Assembly (NCBI GenBank): GCA_020200235.1
Contig: JAIVJC010000015.1
Span: 1-43,516 of the forward strand
Source: Acidobacteriota bacterium
GTDB lineage: Bacteria > Acidobacteriota > Blastocatellia > Pyrinomonadales > Pyrinomonadaceae
Reading direction: 5' to 3'
Length of the DNA stretch: 43,516 bases
The notes below the pieces were generated by a model, which was not told the DNA's origin, ran no database searches, and saw only the letters and a program-made list of their open reading frames with translations. Shown here one piece after another: positions 24,891 to 35,192 of the stretch (the stretch's first letter is position 1; each line of letters opens with the position of its first letter). A program made the translations under genes and the position numbers.

Positions 24891-25940
24891 ATGAAACAGT
24901 CTCTGTTACAACTCCTCGCCTGCCCGTCGTGCGCGGGGGACTTGCGCATCTCTTCGGCGGCGGAGACGGACGGGGCGCGCGGCTGGGCGGAGATCGTCGA
25001 GGGCGTGCTGGCGTGCGCGGGCTGCGACCGCACATTCCCCGTGCGCGGGGGCGTGCCGCGCTTCGCCGGCGCGGGCGAGGTCGAGCCGGACAAGGCTTCG
25101 ACCGCGGAGAACTTCGGCTGGCAGTGGCAGCACTTCACGCACGACGACGAACACTACGGCGAACAGTTCCTCGGCTGGATTGCCCCCGTCCCTCCGGAAT
25201 TTTTCAGAGACAAGCTCGTGCTCGAAGGCGGCTGCGGCAAGGGGCGGCACACGCGGCTCGCCGCCGCGTGGGGCGCGCGCGAGGTCGTCGGCGTGGACCT
25301 GAGCGACGCCGTGGACGTGGCACACGAGGCGACGCGCCATCTGGCGAACGCGCACATCGTGCAGGCAGACATCTACCATTTGCCCTTCAAGCGGCGCGCG
25401 TTCGACTACGCCTTCTCGGTCGGCGTGCTCCACCACCTGCCCGATCCGCGCGCGGGCTTCGTCGCGCTCTCGCGCCACGTGCGCGCGGGCGGGCACCTTT
25501 CGGCTTGGGTCTACGGCGCGGAGAACAACGAGTGGCTGACGCGCTTCGTCTCGCCCGTCCGGGAGCGCCTGACCTCGCGCATCAGCCGCAACGCCCTGCT
25601 GCACCTGTCGAAAGTCCCCGCCGCGCTTCTGTTCGCCGCGACGAAGCTCGTCTACGCGCCGCTCAACGCGAACGCGGGCACGCAGGCGTTCGCGCGCCGT
25701 TTGTTCTACAATGACTACCTGAACCACCTCGCGCAGTTCGGCTGGCGCGAGCAGCACACGATAGTCTTCGATCACCTCGTCGCGCCCACTTCGCACTACA
25801 TCGCGCGCGGCGAGTTCGAGGAGTGGTGGCGCAGCGTAGGCGCGACCGGGGTCGAGATCGGCTGGCACAACCGGAACAGCTGGCGCGGCTTCGGTAAAGT
25901 CGGTCGGGAGCCAGAGAACAAAACCCGCGATGGCGAGTGA
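24891..25940 (+). CDS. Class I SAM methyltransferase with N-terminal zinc-ribbon (Trm112-like)
   Basis: 349 aa. The N-terminal 55 residues have two CxxC pairs (C11/C14 in ACPSC and C42/C45 in ACAGC), a Trm112p-like zinc ribbon. The methyltransferase core follows: LVLEGGCGKGRHTRLAAAWG, VGVDLSD, FSVGVLHHLPDP. Enzymes of this build are common in glycan clusters. The ATG at 24891 lies immediately after the heptamer hairpin. The 3' end overlaps the next methyltransferase by 11 nt, so the two are co-translated and may act on the same glycan. Confidence 0.86.
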   Translation: MKQSLLQLLACPSCAGDLRISSAAETDGARGWAEIVEGVLACAGCDRTFPVRGGVPRFAGAGEVEPDKASTAENFGWQWQHFTHDDEHYGEQFLGWIAPVPPEFFRDKLVLEGGCGKGRHTRLAAAWGAREVVGVDLSDAVDVAHEATRHLANAHIVQADIYHLPFKRRAFDYAFSVGVLHHLPDPRAGFVALSRHVRAGGHLSAWVYGAENNEWLTRFVSPVRERLTSRISRNALLHLSKVPAALLFAATKLVYAPLNANAGTQAFARRLFYNDYLNHLAQFGWREQHTIVFDHLVAPTSHYIARGEFEEWWRSVGATGVEIGWHNRNSWRGFGKVGREPENKTRDGE

Positions 25941-26721
25941 GGTAGAACAGACGGCGAAGTTGTTGCCGCGCGAGATGCAGCGGCACACCTACGCGATCAT
26001 GCGCGAGGTCGAGGGCTCGCACTGGTGGTTCGCGGGTCGCCGCCGCATCCTCGAAAGTTTCGTCCGCGAGATCGTCGAAGAGTTGAAGCTGCCCGCGGGT
26101 CAACGACCGCGCTTCCTCGACGTGGGCTGCGGCACGGGCGCGAACCTCGAGATGCTCGCGCAGTTCGGCGAGGCCGAGGGCGTGGACGTTTCCGAAGACG
26201 CGCTCGCCTTCTGCCGCGCGCGCGGTCTCGCGGACGTGCGGCGCGGCGCGGCGGAGGCTCTGCCTTACGACGACGGCGAGTTCGATGTCGTCACCGCGCT
26301 CGACGTGGTCGAGCACCTGGACGACGACCTGGCGGGCCTCGGCGAGATGCGGCGCGTGCTGAAGATTGATGGTCGCGCGCTGCTCTTCGTCCCGGCTTTC
26401 ATGTGGCTCTGGGGCGTGCAGGACGACGTGAGCCACCACCGCCGTCGCTACACGCTTCCCCAGTTGCGCGCGCGGGTCGAGGCGGCGGGGCTCGCGGTCG
26501 AGCGCGCGACTTACGCGAACGTGACCTTCTTCGCGCCCATACTCGCGGGGCGAGTCCTGATGCGCGCGCTCTCTCTGCGCCCCGCGTCGGAGAACAACGT
26601 CAACGTCCCCGCGCTCAACGGCGTCGCGGGGCGCGTCTTCGGTGCGGAAGCGCACTGGCTGCGCCGCTTCAACCTTCCTTTCGGCGTCTCGGCGATCGTC
26701 GTCGCGCGCAGGGTGAGCTGA
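25930..26721 (+). CDS. Class I SAM-dependent methyltransferase
   Basis: 263 aa. SAM-binding motif FLDVGCGTGANLEMLAQFG near residue 60, then VTALDVVEHLDDDLAGL and a motif III-like LLFVPAFMWLWG. A hydrophobic stretch sits in the C-terminal third. Start overlaps the previous methyltransferase by 11 nt; its stop TGA shares one base with the ATG of the GT2 gene (TGATG). This tight packing implies one transcript. Substrate unknown; a sugar or lipid-carrier-linked glycan is inferred from context. Confidence 0.86.
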   Translation: MASEVEQTAKLLPREMQRHTYAIMREVEGSHWWFAGRRRILESFVREIVEELKLPAGQRPRFLDVGCGTGANLEMLAQFGEAEGVDVSEDALAFCRARGLADVRRGAAEALPYDDGEFDVVTALDVVEHLDDDLAGLGEMRRVLKIDGRALLFVPAFMWLWGVQDDVSHHRRRYTLPQLRARVEAAGLAVERATYANVTFFAPILAGRVLMRALSLRPASENNVNVPALNGVAGRVFGAEAHWLRRFNLPFGVSAIVVARRVS

Positions 26722-27752
26722 TGAGAGTTTACGAAGAGCGGGATGCTTCGAGTCGTCGCACCACGAACTCGCGGGAAGACGGCGGCGGCGAGTCGCAGAC
26801 GCCGGACATCTCCGTCTTCCTCCCCGTCCTGAACGAGGAGCCGAACCTGCGCCCGCTCCACGAGAAGATGCGCGCGGCGCTCGGCGGGCTCGGTCTCTCG
26901 GCGGAAGTGATCTACGTGGACGACGGATCGACCGACCGCAGCCTCGAAGTGCTGCGCGGGATCGCGAACGAGGATTCGCGCGTGCGGGTCATCTCGCTCC
27001 GGCGCAACTACGGCCAGACCGCCGCGATGAGCGCGGGGATCGACGCCGCGCGCGGGCGCGTCCTCGTCCCGATGGACGCCGACTTGCAGAACGATCCGGC
27101 GGACATCAAGCGGCTGCTCGCCAAGCTCGACGAGGGCTACGATGTGGTCTCGGGCTGGAGAAAGAACCGGCAGGACAAGGCGCTCACGCGCAAGTTCCCG
27201 TCGATGATCGCGAACCGCATCATCTCGTGGATCGGCGGCGTGCCCCTGCACGACTACGGGTGCTCTCTGAAAGCCTACCGCCGCGACGTGATCAAGGACG
27301 TGCGGCTCTACGGCGAGATGCACCGCTTCATCCCCATCTACGCGAGCTGGGTCGGCGCGCGCGTCACGGAGATTCCGGTCGAGCACCACGCGCGCACGAT
27401 GGGGGTGTCGAAGTACGGTCTCTCTCGCACGCTCAAAGTCGTCTTCGATCTCGTCACCATCAAGTTCATGGCGTCGTACCAGACGAAGCCGATCTACGTC
27501 TTCGGCACGTTCGGCGTGATCGCGTTCCTGGTCTCGCTGCTCGCGGGACTCTGGGCGCTCTTCCTGAAGTACGTCGAGGGCGTCTCCTTCATCCTGACGC
27601 CGCTCCCCGTGCTCTCCATCGTCATGTTCGCCGTCGGCGTGCAGTTCTTCCTGATGGGCTTGCTCGCCGAGATGTCCGTGCGCACCTACCACGAGTCGCA
27701 GGCGAAATCGATCTACGCGGTGCGCGAACGCATCGGATTCGAAGAGGAGTGA
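26721..27752 (+). CDS. DPM1/ArnC-type GT2 glycosyltransferase (polyprenyl-phosphate sugar synthase)
   Basis: 343 aa. After a variable 35-residue leader, the GT2 domain starts ISVFLPVLNEEPNLRPL, with YVDDGSTDRS, MDADLQNDP and RTMGVSKYGLSRTLKVVFDL. Two C-terminal membrane helices follow (about residues 258-283 and 293-315). This is the build of enzymes that transfer a sugar from an NDP donor to undecaprenyl phosphate (ArnC, GtrB, DPM1). The product could feed the GT39-like enzyme at 18249. ATG 26721 overlaps the upstream stop by one base; the stop TGA at 27750-27752 lies in heptamer hairpin E. Confidence 0.9.
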   Translation: MRVYEERDASSRRTTNSREDGGGESQTPDISVFLPVLNEEPNLRPLHEKMRAALGGLGLSAEVIYVDDGSTDRSLEVLRGIANEDSRVRVISLRRNYGQTAAMSAGIDAARGRVLVPMDADLQNDPADIKRLLAKLDEGYDVVSGWRKNRQDKALTRKFPSMIANRIISWIGGVPLHDYGCSLKAYRRDVIKDVRLYGEMHRFIPIYASWVGARVTEIPVEHHARTMGVSKYGLSRTLKVVFDLVTIKFMASYQTKPIYVFGTFGVIAFLVSLLAGLWALFLKYVEGVSFILTPLPVLSIVMFAVGVQFFLMGLLAEMSVRTYHESQAKSIYAVRERIGFEEE

Positions 27753-27821
27753 TGGGTGATGGGTGATGAGTAATGAGTGAAAACACTCCTGCTCATCACT
27801 CATCACTCATCACTCATCACT
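27748..27821. repeat. Heptamer-array inverted repeat (locus E, GATGAGT/GATGGGT units)
   Basis: Left arm 27748-27777 and right arm 27792-27821 are complementary over 30 bp with three differences; two would be G-U pairs and one A-C in a plus-strand RNA. Loop 14 nt. The stop of the GT2 gene (27750-27752) is in the left arm and the ATG of the third asnB-like gene (27826) is 4 nt after the right arm, so the spacer is essentially all hairpin. Confidence 0.93.
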
Positions 27822-27825
27822 TTTT

Positions 27826-29763
<1,938 letters not shown>

Positions 29764-29765
29764 GA

Positions 29766-29902
29766 GTTGTCAGTAGTCCGTTGTCCGTTGTCAGTAGTCC
29801 GTCGTCACCTGTTTTCAACGAGACACCCCACGAATGCCTGATGGTCGGCGATTCGCTTATGAGCCACGGACAACTGACGACGGACGACGGACTGCTGACA
29901 GC
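29766..29902. repeat. Heptamer-array inverted repeat (locus F, CAGTAGT/CCGTTGT units)
   Basis: Left arm 29766-29800 and right arm 29868-29902 are complementary over 35 bp with five differences, four of which would be U-G pairs in a plus-strand transcript. Loop 67 nt. It begins 3 nt after the stop of the third asnB-like gene. Unlike the other loci, the likely start codons of the next gene (29841 or 29859) are in the loop, so the right arm is translated. Confidence 0.9.
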
Positions 29903-31058
29903 CTTTGACGAACTCGCCGCGTGGTGCCGCGCGCGCGGCTACGCGGGGCACGACCCGTTCGACGCGCTGAACAGCTCGCTGTTTCAAGCGACGCCGCTCC
30001 GGCGCTCGCGCCTCGCGCGCCTCGCGTGGACGCAACTCTTCAAACGCTCGCCCGTCAACCTGCGCCCGCTCGCGCGCGTGCCCGCCGAAAGGAACGCGAA
30101 GGGCACGGCACTTTTCGCCCTCGCGTGGCTCGCGCGCGCCCGCGCCGGCGGCGGCGAAAGCCGCGCGGACGCAGTCGGCGAGGCGCGCAAGCTGCTCGAC
30201 GATCTGGCGGGGGCGAGGATCGAGACCGCGCACGGCGCGGCGTGGGGCTACAACTTCGACTGGCAGGGGCGCGCCTTCTTCGCGCCGGAGGGAACGCCCA
30301 CGGTCGTGCCCACCGCGTTCGCCGCGCGCGCCCTCGTCGAGGCGTCGCGGTTCTTCGGCGACGACAGTTATCTGGGGCTCGCGCGCGGGGCGTGCGAGTT
30401 CATCCTCCGCGATCTCAACCGCACAGACGACACGCACGAAGAGGTCTGCTTCAGCTACACGCCGCTCGACGGCACGCGCGTCTTCAACGCGAGCCTGCTC
30501 GCGGCGGAAGCGCTCGCCTCGGTCGGCGCGCTGACGGGCGAGGGCGAGTTGAGGGAGACAGCCGTCCGCGCCGCGCGCTACGTCGTGCGAAGGCAGCGCG
30601 CCGACGGCTCCTGGGCTTACGGCGCGGAAAATTTCCAGTCCTGGTCGGACAACTTCCACACCGCCTTCGTCCTGACTTCGCTCGCGCGAGTCATCGACGC
30701 CTGCGAAGACCACCGCGAAGAGTTTCAACCCGCGCTCCGACGCGGCTTCGACTCGTGGCATAAAAATTTTTTCCGCGCCGACGGCTTCCCCAAGTTCACG
30801 CCCGAGAGCGACTACCCCGCGGACGCGCACTCCGCGGGCGCAGCCCTCGCAGCCCTCGCCGAACTCGAAGACCTCTCGCCCGACGCGCCGCCGCTCGCGC
30901 GGAAGATCGCCCGCTGGTCTCTCGAACACTTACGCGACCCGCGCGGCTTCTTCCACTACCAGCGGCGGCGCACGCACACCGTCCGCACGCCCTACATGCG
31001 CTGGTCGCAAGCGTGGATGCTCTACGGGCTCGCGAGACTGCTTGAAACGATGAACTAG
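29841..31058 (+). CDS. Polysaccharide-locus protein with alpha/alpha-barrel (terpenoid-cyclase-like) repeats
   Basis: 405 aa from the ATG at 29841 (an ATG at 29859 is an alternative). The first 20 or so residues are encoded by the hairpin loop and arm, so the conserved protein probably begins near AFDELAAWCRARGY. Visible features are repeated helical pairs with AAWGYNFDWQGRAFF, VVPTAFAARALVEASRFF, DGSWAYGAE and DAHSAGAALAALAEL, resembling alpha/alpha-toroid glycan-processing or prenyltransferase-like folds. Such proteins recur next to asnB-like and glycosyltransferase genes. The enzymatic activity is unknown; no signal peptide is seen. The stop TAG at 31056-31058 lies in the left arm of the next repeat element. 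Confidence 0.78.
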   Translation: MVGDSLMSHGQLTTDDGLLTAFDELAAWCRARGYAGHDPFDALNSSLFQATPLRRSRLARLAWTQLFKRSPVNLRPLARVPAERNAKGTALFALAWLARARAGGGESRADAVGEARKLLDDLAGARIETAHGAAWGYNFDWQGRAFFAPEGTPTVVPTAFAARALVEASRFFGDDSYLGLARGACEFILRDLNRTDDTHEEVCFSYTPLDGTRVFNASLLAAEALASVGALTGEGELRETAVRAARYVVRRQRADGSWAYGAENFQSWSDNFHTAFVLTSLARVIDACEDHREEFQPALRRGFDSWHKNFFRADGFPKFTPESDYPADAHSAGAALAALAELEDLSPDAPPLARKIARWSLEHLRDPRGFFHYQRRRTHTVRTPYMRWSQAWMLYGLARLLETMN

Positions 31059-31473
31059 GAACGATGAACGATGAACGAAAACAATCCTCACGATTTGCGC
31101 GCCAGAACAAAAGCGTTCTCCCTGAGAATAATTCGCCTGTATGCTTCGCTCCCGAAAACGACCGAGGCACAGGTAATCGGTAAGCAAACTCTCCGCAGCG
31201 GCACATCAGTCGGGGCGCATTACCATGAGGCGAGGCGCGCAAGATCGACACCGGAATTTGTCAGCAAAATAGAAGGGGGGTTGCAGGAGTTGGAAGAAAC
31301 GATCTACTGGTTAGACCTTCTTGCTGACAGTGGGATCGTCCCCGCCGCCCGGCTAGCTGACCTGCAAAAGGAGGCGGAGGAGCTGACCGCCATCCTGGTT
31401 TCCTCAGTTAAGACGGCAAAGTTAAGGAAGTGATGGCTTGAAGTTCATCGTTCATCGTTCCTAGTTCATCGTT
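31046..31473. mobile_element. IVS-like element: four-helix-bundle gene between perfect 31-bp heptamer inverted repeats
   Basis: Left arm 31046-31076 and right arm 31443-31473 are perfectly complementary over 31 bp. Each arm is made of GATGAAC units broken by one irregular TAGG, and the irregularity is present in both arms at the matching place. The 366-nt interior carries the 120-aa four-helix-bundle gene (31071-31433), whose ATG is in the left arm. The arm also supplies the stop codon of the upstream gene (31056-31058), and the DUF354 gene starts 6 nt after the right arm. The layout copies that of 23S rRNA intervening sequences, which encode the same protein family inside a long stem, but here it lies between protein genes. 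Mobility is inferred. Confidence 0.7.
31071..31433 (+). CDS. Four-helix-bundle protein of the 23S rRNA intervening-sequence (S23/IVP, Avd-like) family
   Basis: 120 aa. The pattern KAFSLRIIRLYASLPKTTEA, then QTLRSGTSVGAHYHEARRAR, FVSKIEGGLQELEETIYWLD and a final helix with LQKEAEELTAILVSSVK matches the TIGR02436 four-helix-bundle family. Relatives are encoded in intervening sequences of 23S rRNA (Leptospira, Coxiella) and include Avd of diversity-generating retroelements; basic surfaces suggest nucleic-acid binding. The ATG at 31071 is in the left heptamer arm; AGGA (31057-31060), also in the arm, is a possible Shine-Dalgarno. Base composition is clearly less GC-rich than neighbours. No rRNA or reverse transcriptase is nearby. 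Confidence 0.9.
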   Translation: MNENNPHDLRARTKAFSLRIIRLYASLPKTTEAQVIGKQTLRSGTSVGAHYHEARRARSTPEFVSKIEGGLQELEETIYWLDLLADSGIVPAARLADLQKEAEELTAILVSSVKTAKLRK

Positions 31474-31479
31474 CTTCTC

Positions 31480-32505
31480 ATGCGTATCTGGATCGATCTC
31501 GCCAACTCGCCGCACGTGCCGTTCTTCCGCGCGCTCGCGGAAGAGTTCGCGGCGCGCGGGCACGAGGTCGAGTGGACGGCGCGCGAGTTCGCGCAGACGG
31601 TCGAGCTGGCGCGCGCCGCTGGTCTGTCGCCGACCGTCGTCGGCGGGCACGGCGGGCGCGCTCTGTCGGGGAAGGCGGGAAACCTCGTCGGTCGCGCCTT
31701 CGCGTTGATGCGCTGGGCGCGGCGTCGCGCGTTCGATCTCGCCGTCAGTCACAACTCTTACTCGCAGATCGTCGCGGCGCGCGCGCTCGGGTTGAAGGGC
31801 GTCACGCTGATGGACTACGAGCACCAGCCCGCGAACCACCTCGCGTTCCGGCTCGCCTCGCGCGTCGTCGTGCCCCGCGCTTTCCCCGGCGACGCGCTGC
31901 GCCGCTACGGCGCGCGCCCCTCGAAGGTGCTGCGCTACGACGGCTTCAAGGAGGACGTTTACCTCGCCGACTACAGACCCGACCCGCGCGCGCTCGCGGG
32001 GCTGCGGCGCTCGCTCGGCGCGACCCCCGAGAGCGTCCTCGTCGTCGTCCGCCCGCCCGCGAGCGAGGCGCTTTATCACCGCTTCGAGAACGAGCTGTTC
32101 GACGCGCTGCTCGCCCGCCTCTCCTCGGACGCGCGCGCCCGCACGGTCTTTCTCGCACGCACGAACGCGCAGCGCGAACAGTTCGCTGCTCTACTCGCGC
32201 GAGATAAATTCGTCACGCCGCAGTCCGCGCTCGACGGCGCGCTGCTCATCTCGGCGGCAGACTTGGTCGTCAGCGCGGGCGGCACGATGAACCGCGAAGC
32301 CGCCGCCCTCGCGACGCCTGCCGCCACCATCTACGCGGGCGCGTGGGCGGCCGTCGATGAACAACTCGTCAACGAAGGCAGGCTCGTACGTCTTCGCACG
32401 CGCGCCGACGTTGACGCGCTGCCGCTCGAACCTAAGCCTGACGCCGACGCGCGCCGCGCCACGCACGTCCGCGCCCAAGTGGCAGACCTCATTCTGGAGC
32501 CGTGA
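31480..32505 (+). CDS. DUF354 family protein, GT-B glycosyltransferase-like
   Basis: 341 aa. The start MRIWIDLANSPHVPFFRAL and the later VSHNSYSQIVAARALG, LMDYEHQPANHLAFRLA and VSAGGTMNREAAALATP are hallmarks of DUF354, a family related to the MurG/UDP-GlcNAc epimerase GT-B fold and common in archaeal and bacterial polysaccharide loci. Biochemical role is not established. The ATG at 31480 is 6 nt downstream of the IVS-like element. The stop TGA lies in the left arm of heptamer hairpin H. Confidence 0.87.
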   Translation: MRIWIDLANSPHVPFFRALAEEFAARGHEVEWTAREFAQTVELARAAGLSPTVVGGHGGRALSGKAGNLVGRAFALMRWARRRAFDLAVSHNSYSQIVAARALGLKGVTLMDYEHQPANHLAFRLASRVVVPRAFPGDALRRYGARPSKVLRYDGFKEDVYLADYRPDPRALAGLRRSLGATPESVLVVVRPPASEALYHRFENELFDALLARLSSDARARTVFLARTNAQREQFAALLARDKFVTPQSALDGALLISAADLVVSAGGTMNREAAALATPAATIYAGAWAAVDEQLVNEGRLVRLRTRADVDALPLEPKPDADARRATHVRAQVADLILEP

Positions 32506-32580
32506 CAGGTAAACCGTGATAGGTGACAGGAGGGGAAGAAGGATTTAATCTTGTCACCCGTTACGGTTCACCCGTCACGG
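32500..32580. repeat. Heptamer-array inverted repeat (locus H, GTGACAG/GTGATAG units)
   Basis: Left arm 32500-32530 and right arm 32550-32580 are complementary over 31 bp with six differences, of which three would be G-U pairs and three A-C. Loop 19 nt, purine-rich with AGGAGGGGAAGAAGGA. The stop TGA of the DUF354 gene is in the left arm; the next ATG is at 32590, 9 nt after the right arm. Confidence 0.88.
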
Positions 32581-32589
32581 CTGTTAGTT

Positions 32590-34149
32590 ATGCGCGTTGA
32601 ACGAATCGACAGGCTGCCTGTGGAAGCGAGCGCCGTGCGCGCGGAGGGGCGCGCGCCCGCGTGGGCTCTGCCGGCGGCGCGCGCCTCGCTCGTCGCGGCG
32701 GACGCCTTAGCCGCGCTCGCCTGCTTCACGGGCGCGTTCGTCATGCGCGAGGGCTCGCGCGTCGTCGTCTCGCACGCGGGCGGCGGGTGGGCTTGGAGCG
32801 CGCGGTTCGCGCCCTACGCGGCGGTGCTCCTCTTCGTCGTGCCGCTGCGCCTGCTCGTCAATGTCTACTACGATCTCTACCGCCTGCGCGGCGAGTTCTC
32901 ATACGTTGACGACGCGGCGCGCGTCTTCAAATCGACGGCGGTCGCCTCGCTCCTGCTCGTCGCCGTCGCGTTCCTCTACCGCGGCGGCACGCAGTTTCGC
33001 GCCTTCTCCTACTCGCGCGCCGTCTTCGCGCTCGACTTCGCGCTCGCGCTCGCCTCCTTCGGGTTCCTGCGCCTCGTCGCGCGCGCGGCGCAGTCGTCGT
33101 TCAGGAGGCGCGGCATTAATTTGATCCCGACGCTCGTCGTCGGGCGCGGCGCGGAAGCCGAGTTGTGCATCCGCGAGATGCGCGACCGACCGGAGCTCGG
33201 CTACCGCGTGATCGGCGTCGTGGAGAACGGCGAGTTGGGCGCGGGCGCGGCGGAGGAGTACGAGGGCGTGCCCGTCATCGCCGGGCTCAGCCGGCTCGCC
33301 GAGGCGATCCGCGAGACGCGCGCCAACGAGGTCATCATCACCGACCCGAAGGTGCCGGGCGATCTGCTCTTCGACGTGATGATGCGGGTGGGGAGGAACC
33401 GCGGCGTCGAGTTCCGCATCGCGCCGAGCCTCTTCAACTTCCTGCCGCGCAAGACCGAGATCGATCAGATCGGCGCGCTGCCGATGATCCAGCTCTTCCG
33501 CGAGCCCTTGTCGGGCGCGGCGCGCGTCTCGAAGCGCGGCTTCGACATGGTCGTCGCGGCTTTAGCGCTCGTCCTGCTCGCGCCCGTCTGGCTGGTCGTC
33601 GCCGCGCTCATCAAGCTGGACTCGAAGGGCGCGATCTTCTACCGGCAGGAGAGGGTCGGCATGGACGGTCGCGTCTTCCTCTTCCTCAAGTTCCGCACGA
33701 TGCGCGCGGGCGCGGACGACGCGGCGCACCGCGAGTACCAGCGCAAGCTGATCGCCGGGCGGCCCGACACGAACCTCGGCGACGACGCGCGCCCCGTCTA
33801 CAAGCTGCGCGACGATCCGCGCGTGACGCGCGTCGGGCGCGTGCTGCGCCGCCTGAGTCTGGACGAGCTGCCGCAACTCTTGAACGTGCTGCGCGGCGAC
33901 ATGAGCATTGTGGGTCCGCGCCCGCCCATACCTTACGAGGTGGAGGCTTACGAGCTGTGGCACCGCAAGCGGCTCGACATGAAGCCCGGCTTGACGGGCC
34001 TGTGGCAGGTGTCTGGTCGCAACCGGCTCTCGTTCGAAGAGATGGTGCGCCTCGATCTCTTCTACATCGAGAACTGGTCGCTGCTGCTCGATCTGAAAAT
34101 AATTCTGCGCACGCTGCCCGTCATGCTGCGCGGCGACGACGCCTACTGA
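32590..34149 (+). CDS. Undecaprenyl-phosphate sugar phosphotransferase (WbaP/WcaJ-type)
   Basis: 519 aa from the ATG at 32590; the longer frame from TTG 32551 runs through the heptamer arm and is rejected. Four or five N-terminal membrane helices (to about residue 165) are followed by a Rossmann-like domain ([15 protein letters not shown]) and the bacterial sugar transferase catalytic domain (about 305-519): [59 protein letters not shown] and [11 protein letters not shown]. It transfers a hexose-1-phosphate from a UDP-sugar to undecaprenyl phosphate, starting each repeat unit. It is the natural first enzyme of the glycan pathway encoded upstream. Confidence 0.93.
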   Translation: MRVERIDRLPVEASAVRAEGRAPAWALPAARASLVAADALAALACFTGAFVMREGSRVVVSHAGGGWAWSARFAPYAAVLLFVVPLRLLVNVYYDLYRLRGEFSYVDDAARVFKSTAVASLLLVAVAFLYRGGTQFRAFSYSRAVFALDFALALASFGFLRLVARAAQSSFRRRGINLIPTLVVGRGAEAELCIREMRDRPELGYRVIGVVENGELGAGAAEEYEGVPVIAGLSRLAEAIRETRANEVIITDPKVPGDLLFDVMMRVGRNRGVEFRIAPSLFNFLPRKTEIDQIGALPMIQLFREPLSGAARVSKRGFDMVVAALALVLLAPVWLVVAALIKLDSKGAIFYRQERVGMDGRVFLFLKFRTMRAGADDAAHREYQRKLIAGRPDTNLGDDARPVYKLRDDPRVTRVGRVLRRLSLDELPQLLNVLRGDMSIVGPRPPIPYEVEAYELWHRKRLDMKPGLTGLWQVSGRNRLSFEEMVRLDLFYIENWSLLLDLKIILRTLPVMLRGDDAY

Positions 34150-34195
34150 AGAGTGACGCGCGAACACGGCGACGGGCGGGCGACTCGACAACGAA

Positions 34196-34389
34196 GCCCC
34201 GAAGGGGCGAAATTTAACAGCCAGGGGCAACGCCCCTGGGCCTGTAACGATTAAATGATTGAAGCCCCGAAGGGGCGGAATAAAATTCTCGTGTGAGAAA
34301 AATTATTCCGCCCCTTCGGGGCTCTCAACTATTCGACCTTTGTGATCCAGGGGCGTTGCCCCTGGCTACTCGATCGCGCCCCTCGGGGC
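34196..34389. repeat. Six-hairpin dyad-symmetric element, copy 2
   Basis: Palindromes in order: GCCCCGAAGGGGC (34196-34208), CCAGGGGCAACGCCCCTGG (34221-34239), GCCCCGAAGGGGC (34264-34276), centre near 34293, GCCCCTTCGGGGC (34310-34322), CCAGGGGCGTTGCCCCTGG (34347-34365), GCCCCTCGGGGC (34378-34389). The two inner short units plus their flanks (CGGAATAA / TTATTCCG) also pair with each other as a larger inverted repeat. It occupies nearly the whole space between two convergent genes and shares order, spacing and length with 21720-21910. Confidence 0.87.
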
Positions 34390-34391
34390 TT

Positions 34392-34976
34392 CTACTGAAC
34401 GGGCGGCTTCGTAGCGTCGCCCTTGCGCTCCATGCGGCGCGTCTTGAACTCGTCGCGGCGCGCCTTCATCTCCTCGCGCTGCTTGCGAATCTGCTCGCGC
34501 TGTTCGGGCGTGAGCAGGTTCTGGATTTCGCCGCGCATCTTGTCGGCGTTGGCGCGCAACTCCTCGCGCATCCGGCGCGCGCTCTCCTTCTGTTCGGTAG
34601 TGAGCGCGGCGCCGCCCTGTCGCAGCTCGTGCAGCTTGCGCATCTCCTCGCGCTGCGCGCGGAACGACTGCGCGTAGCGCGACTCGATCTCGCGTATCTG
34701 CTGCCGCTGCGCGTCGGTCAGGTTGAGGCGTCCGAGCCCGCGCCCCGCGATCCCGGCGCGCGCGCCGTGACCTTCGCCGCCGCGCCCGCCGCGGCGAAGC
34801 ATGCGACCTCCGCGATCCATGCGACCTTTGCGGCCTTCGAGACGCATGCGGCGCTCGACGTTCGCCTTCTCTTCGGACTGCTGCGGGGCGGTCGTCGGCT
34901 CCTGCGCGAAGCCCGCGACGGCGAAGAGCGCCGTGAGGGCGAGGAGCAGCGATGCCCTGGTTAGATTGCGCTTCAT
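34392..34976 (-). CDS. Spy/CpxP-like periplasmic protein with LTxxQ motifs
   Basis: 194 aa. Signal peptide MKRNLTRASLLLALTALFAV ending at GFAQ. A Gly/Arg-rich linker precedes a highly charged helical region containing two LTxxQ motifs (LTDAQRQQ and LTPEQREQ), characteristic of the Spy/CpxP family of periplasmic chaperone-like stress proteins. The C-terminus is Lys/Arg/Glu rich. ATG at 34976 has AAGGAGAG about 12 nt upstream. Divergent from dxs across 216 nt that must hold both promoters; I could not pick a convincing -35/-10 pair there. Confidence 0.85.
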   Translation of the reverse strand: MKRNLTRASLLLALTALFAVAGFAQEPTTAPQQSEEKANVERRMRLEGRKGRMDRGGRMLRRGGRGGEGHGARAGIAGRGLGRLNLTDAQRQQIREIESRYAQSFRAQREEMRKLHELRQGGAALTTEQKESARRMREELRANADKMRGEIQNLLTPEQREQIRKQREEMKARRDEFKTRRMERKGDATKPPVQ

Positions 34977-35192
34977 TCTTTACTTGCTCTCCTTGAAAAT
35001 GATCTTCGGCGTGGGACTTCGCGCGCACAGGGAAAGTCGACTCGCGTCGGAAGCCGCCCGGTTAAGAGCCCACGCGAGCTTAGACGCGCGGCGCAGCGCG
35101 AAAGTCTGAAAAACTTCCGGGCGGAAGAGACAGCCGCGAACGTTTCGCCGGGGCGTGCGCGGGGGGCGCGAATCGCGCTACAATCGCGCGCG

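Noticed and set aside
31071-31433. Diversity-generating retroelement (Avd-like protein)
   Set aside because: No reverse transcriptase, template repeat or variable repeat in the window; the protein fits the broader four-helix-bundle family.
32551-32589. TTG start for the sugar phosphotransferase
   Set aside because: Those codons are the right arm of heptamer hairpin H; the ATG at 32590 begins the plausible protein.
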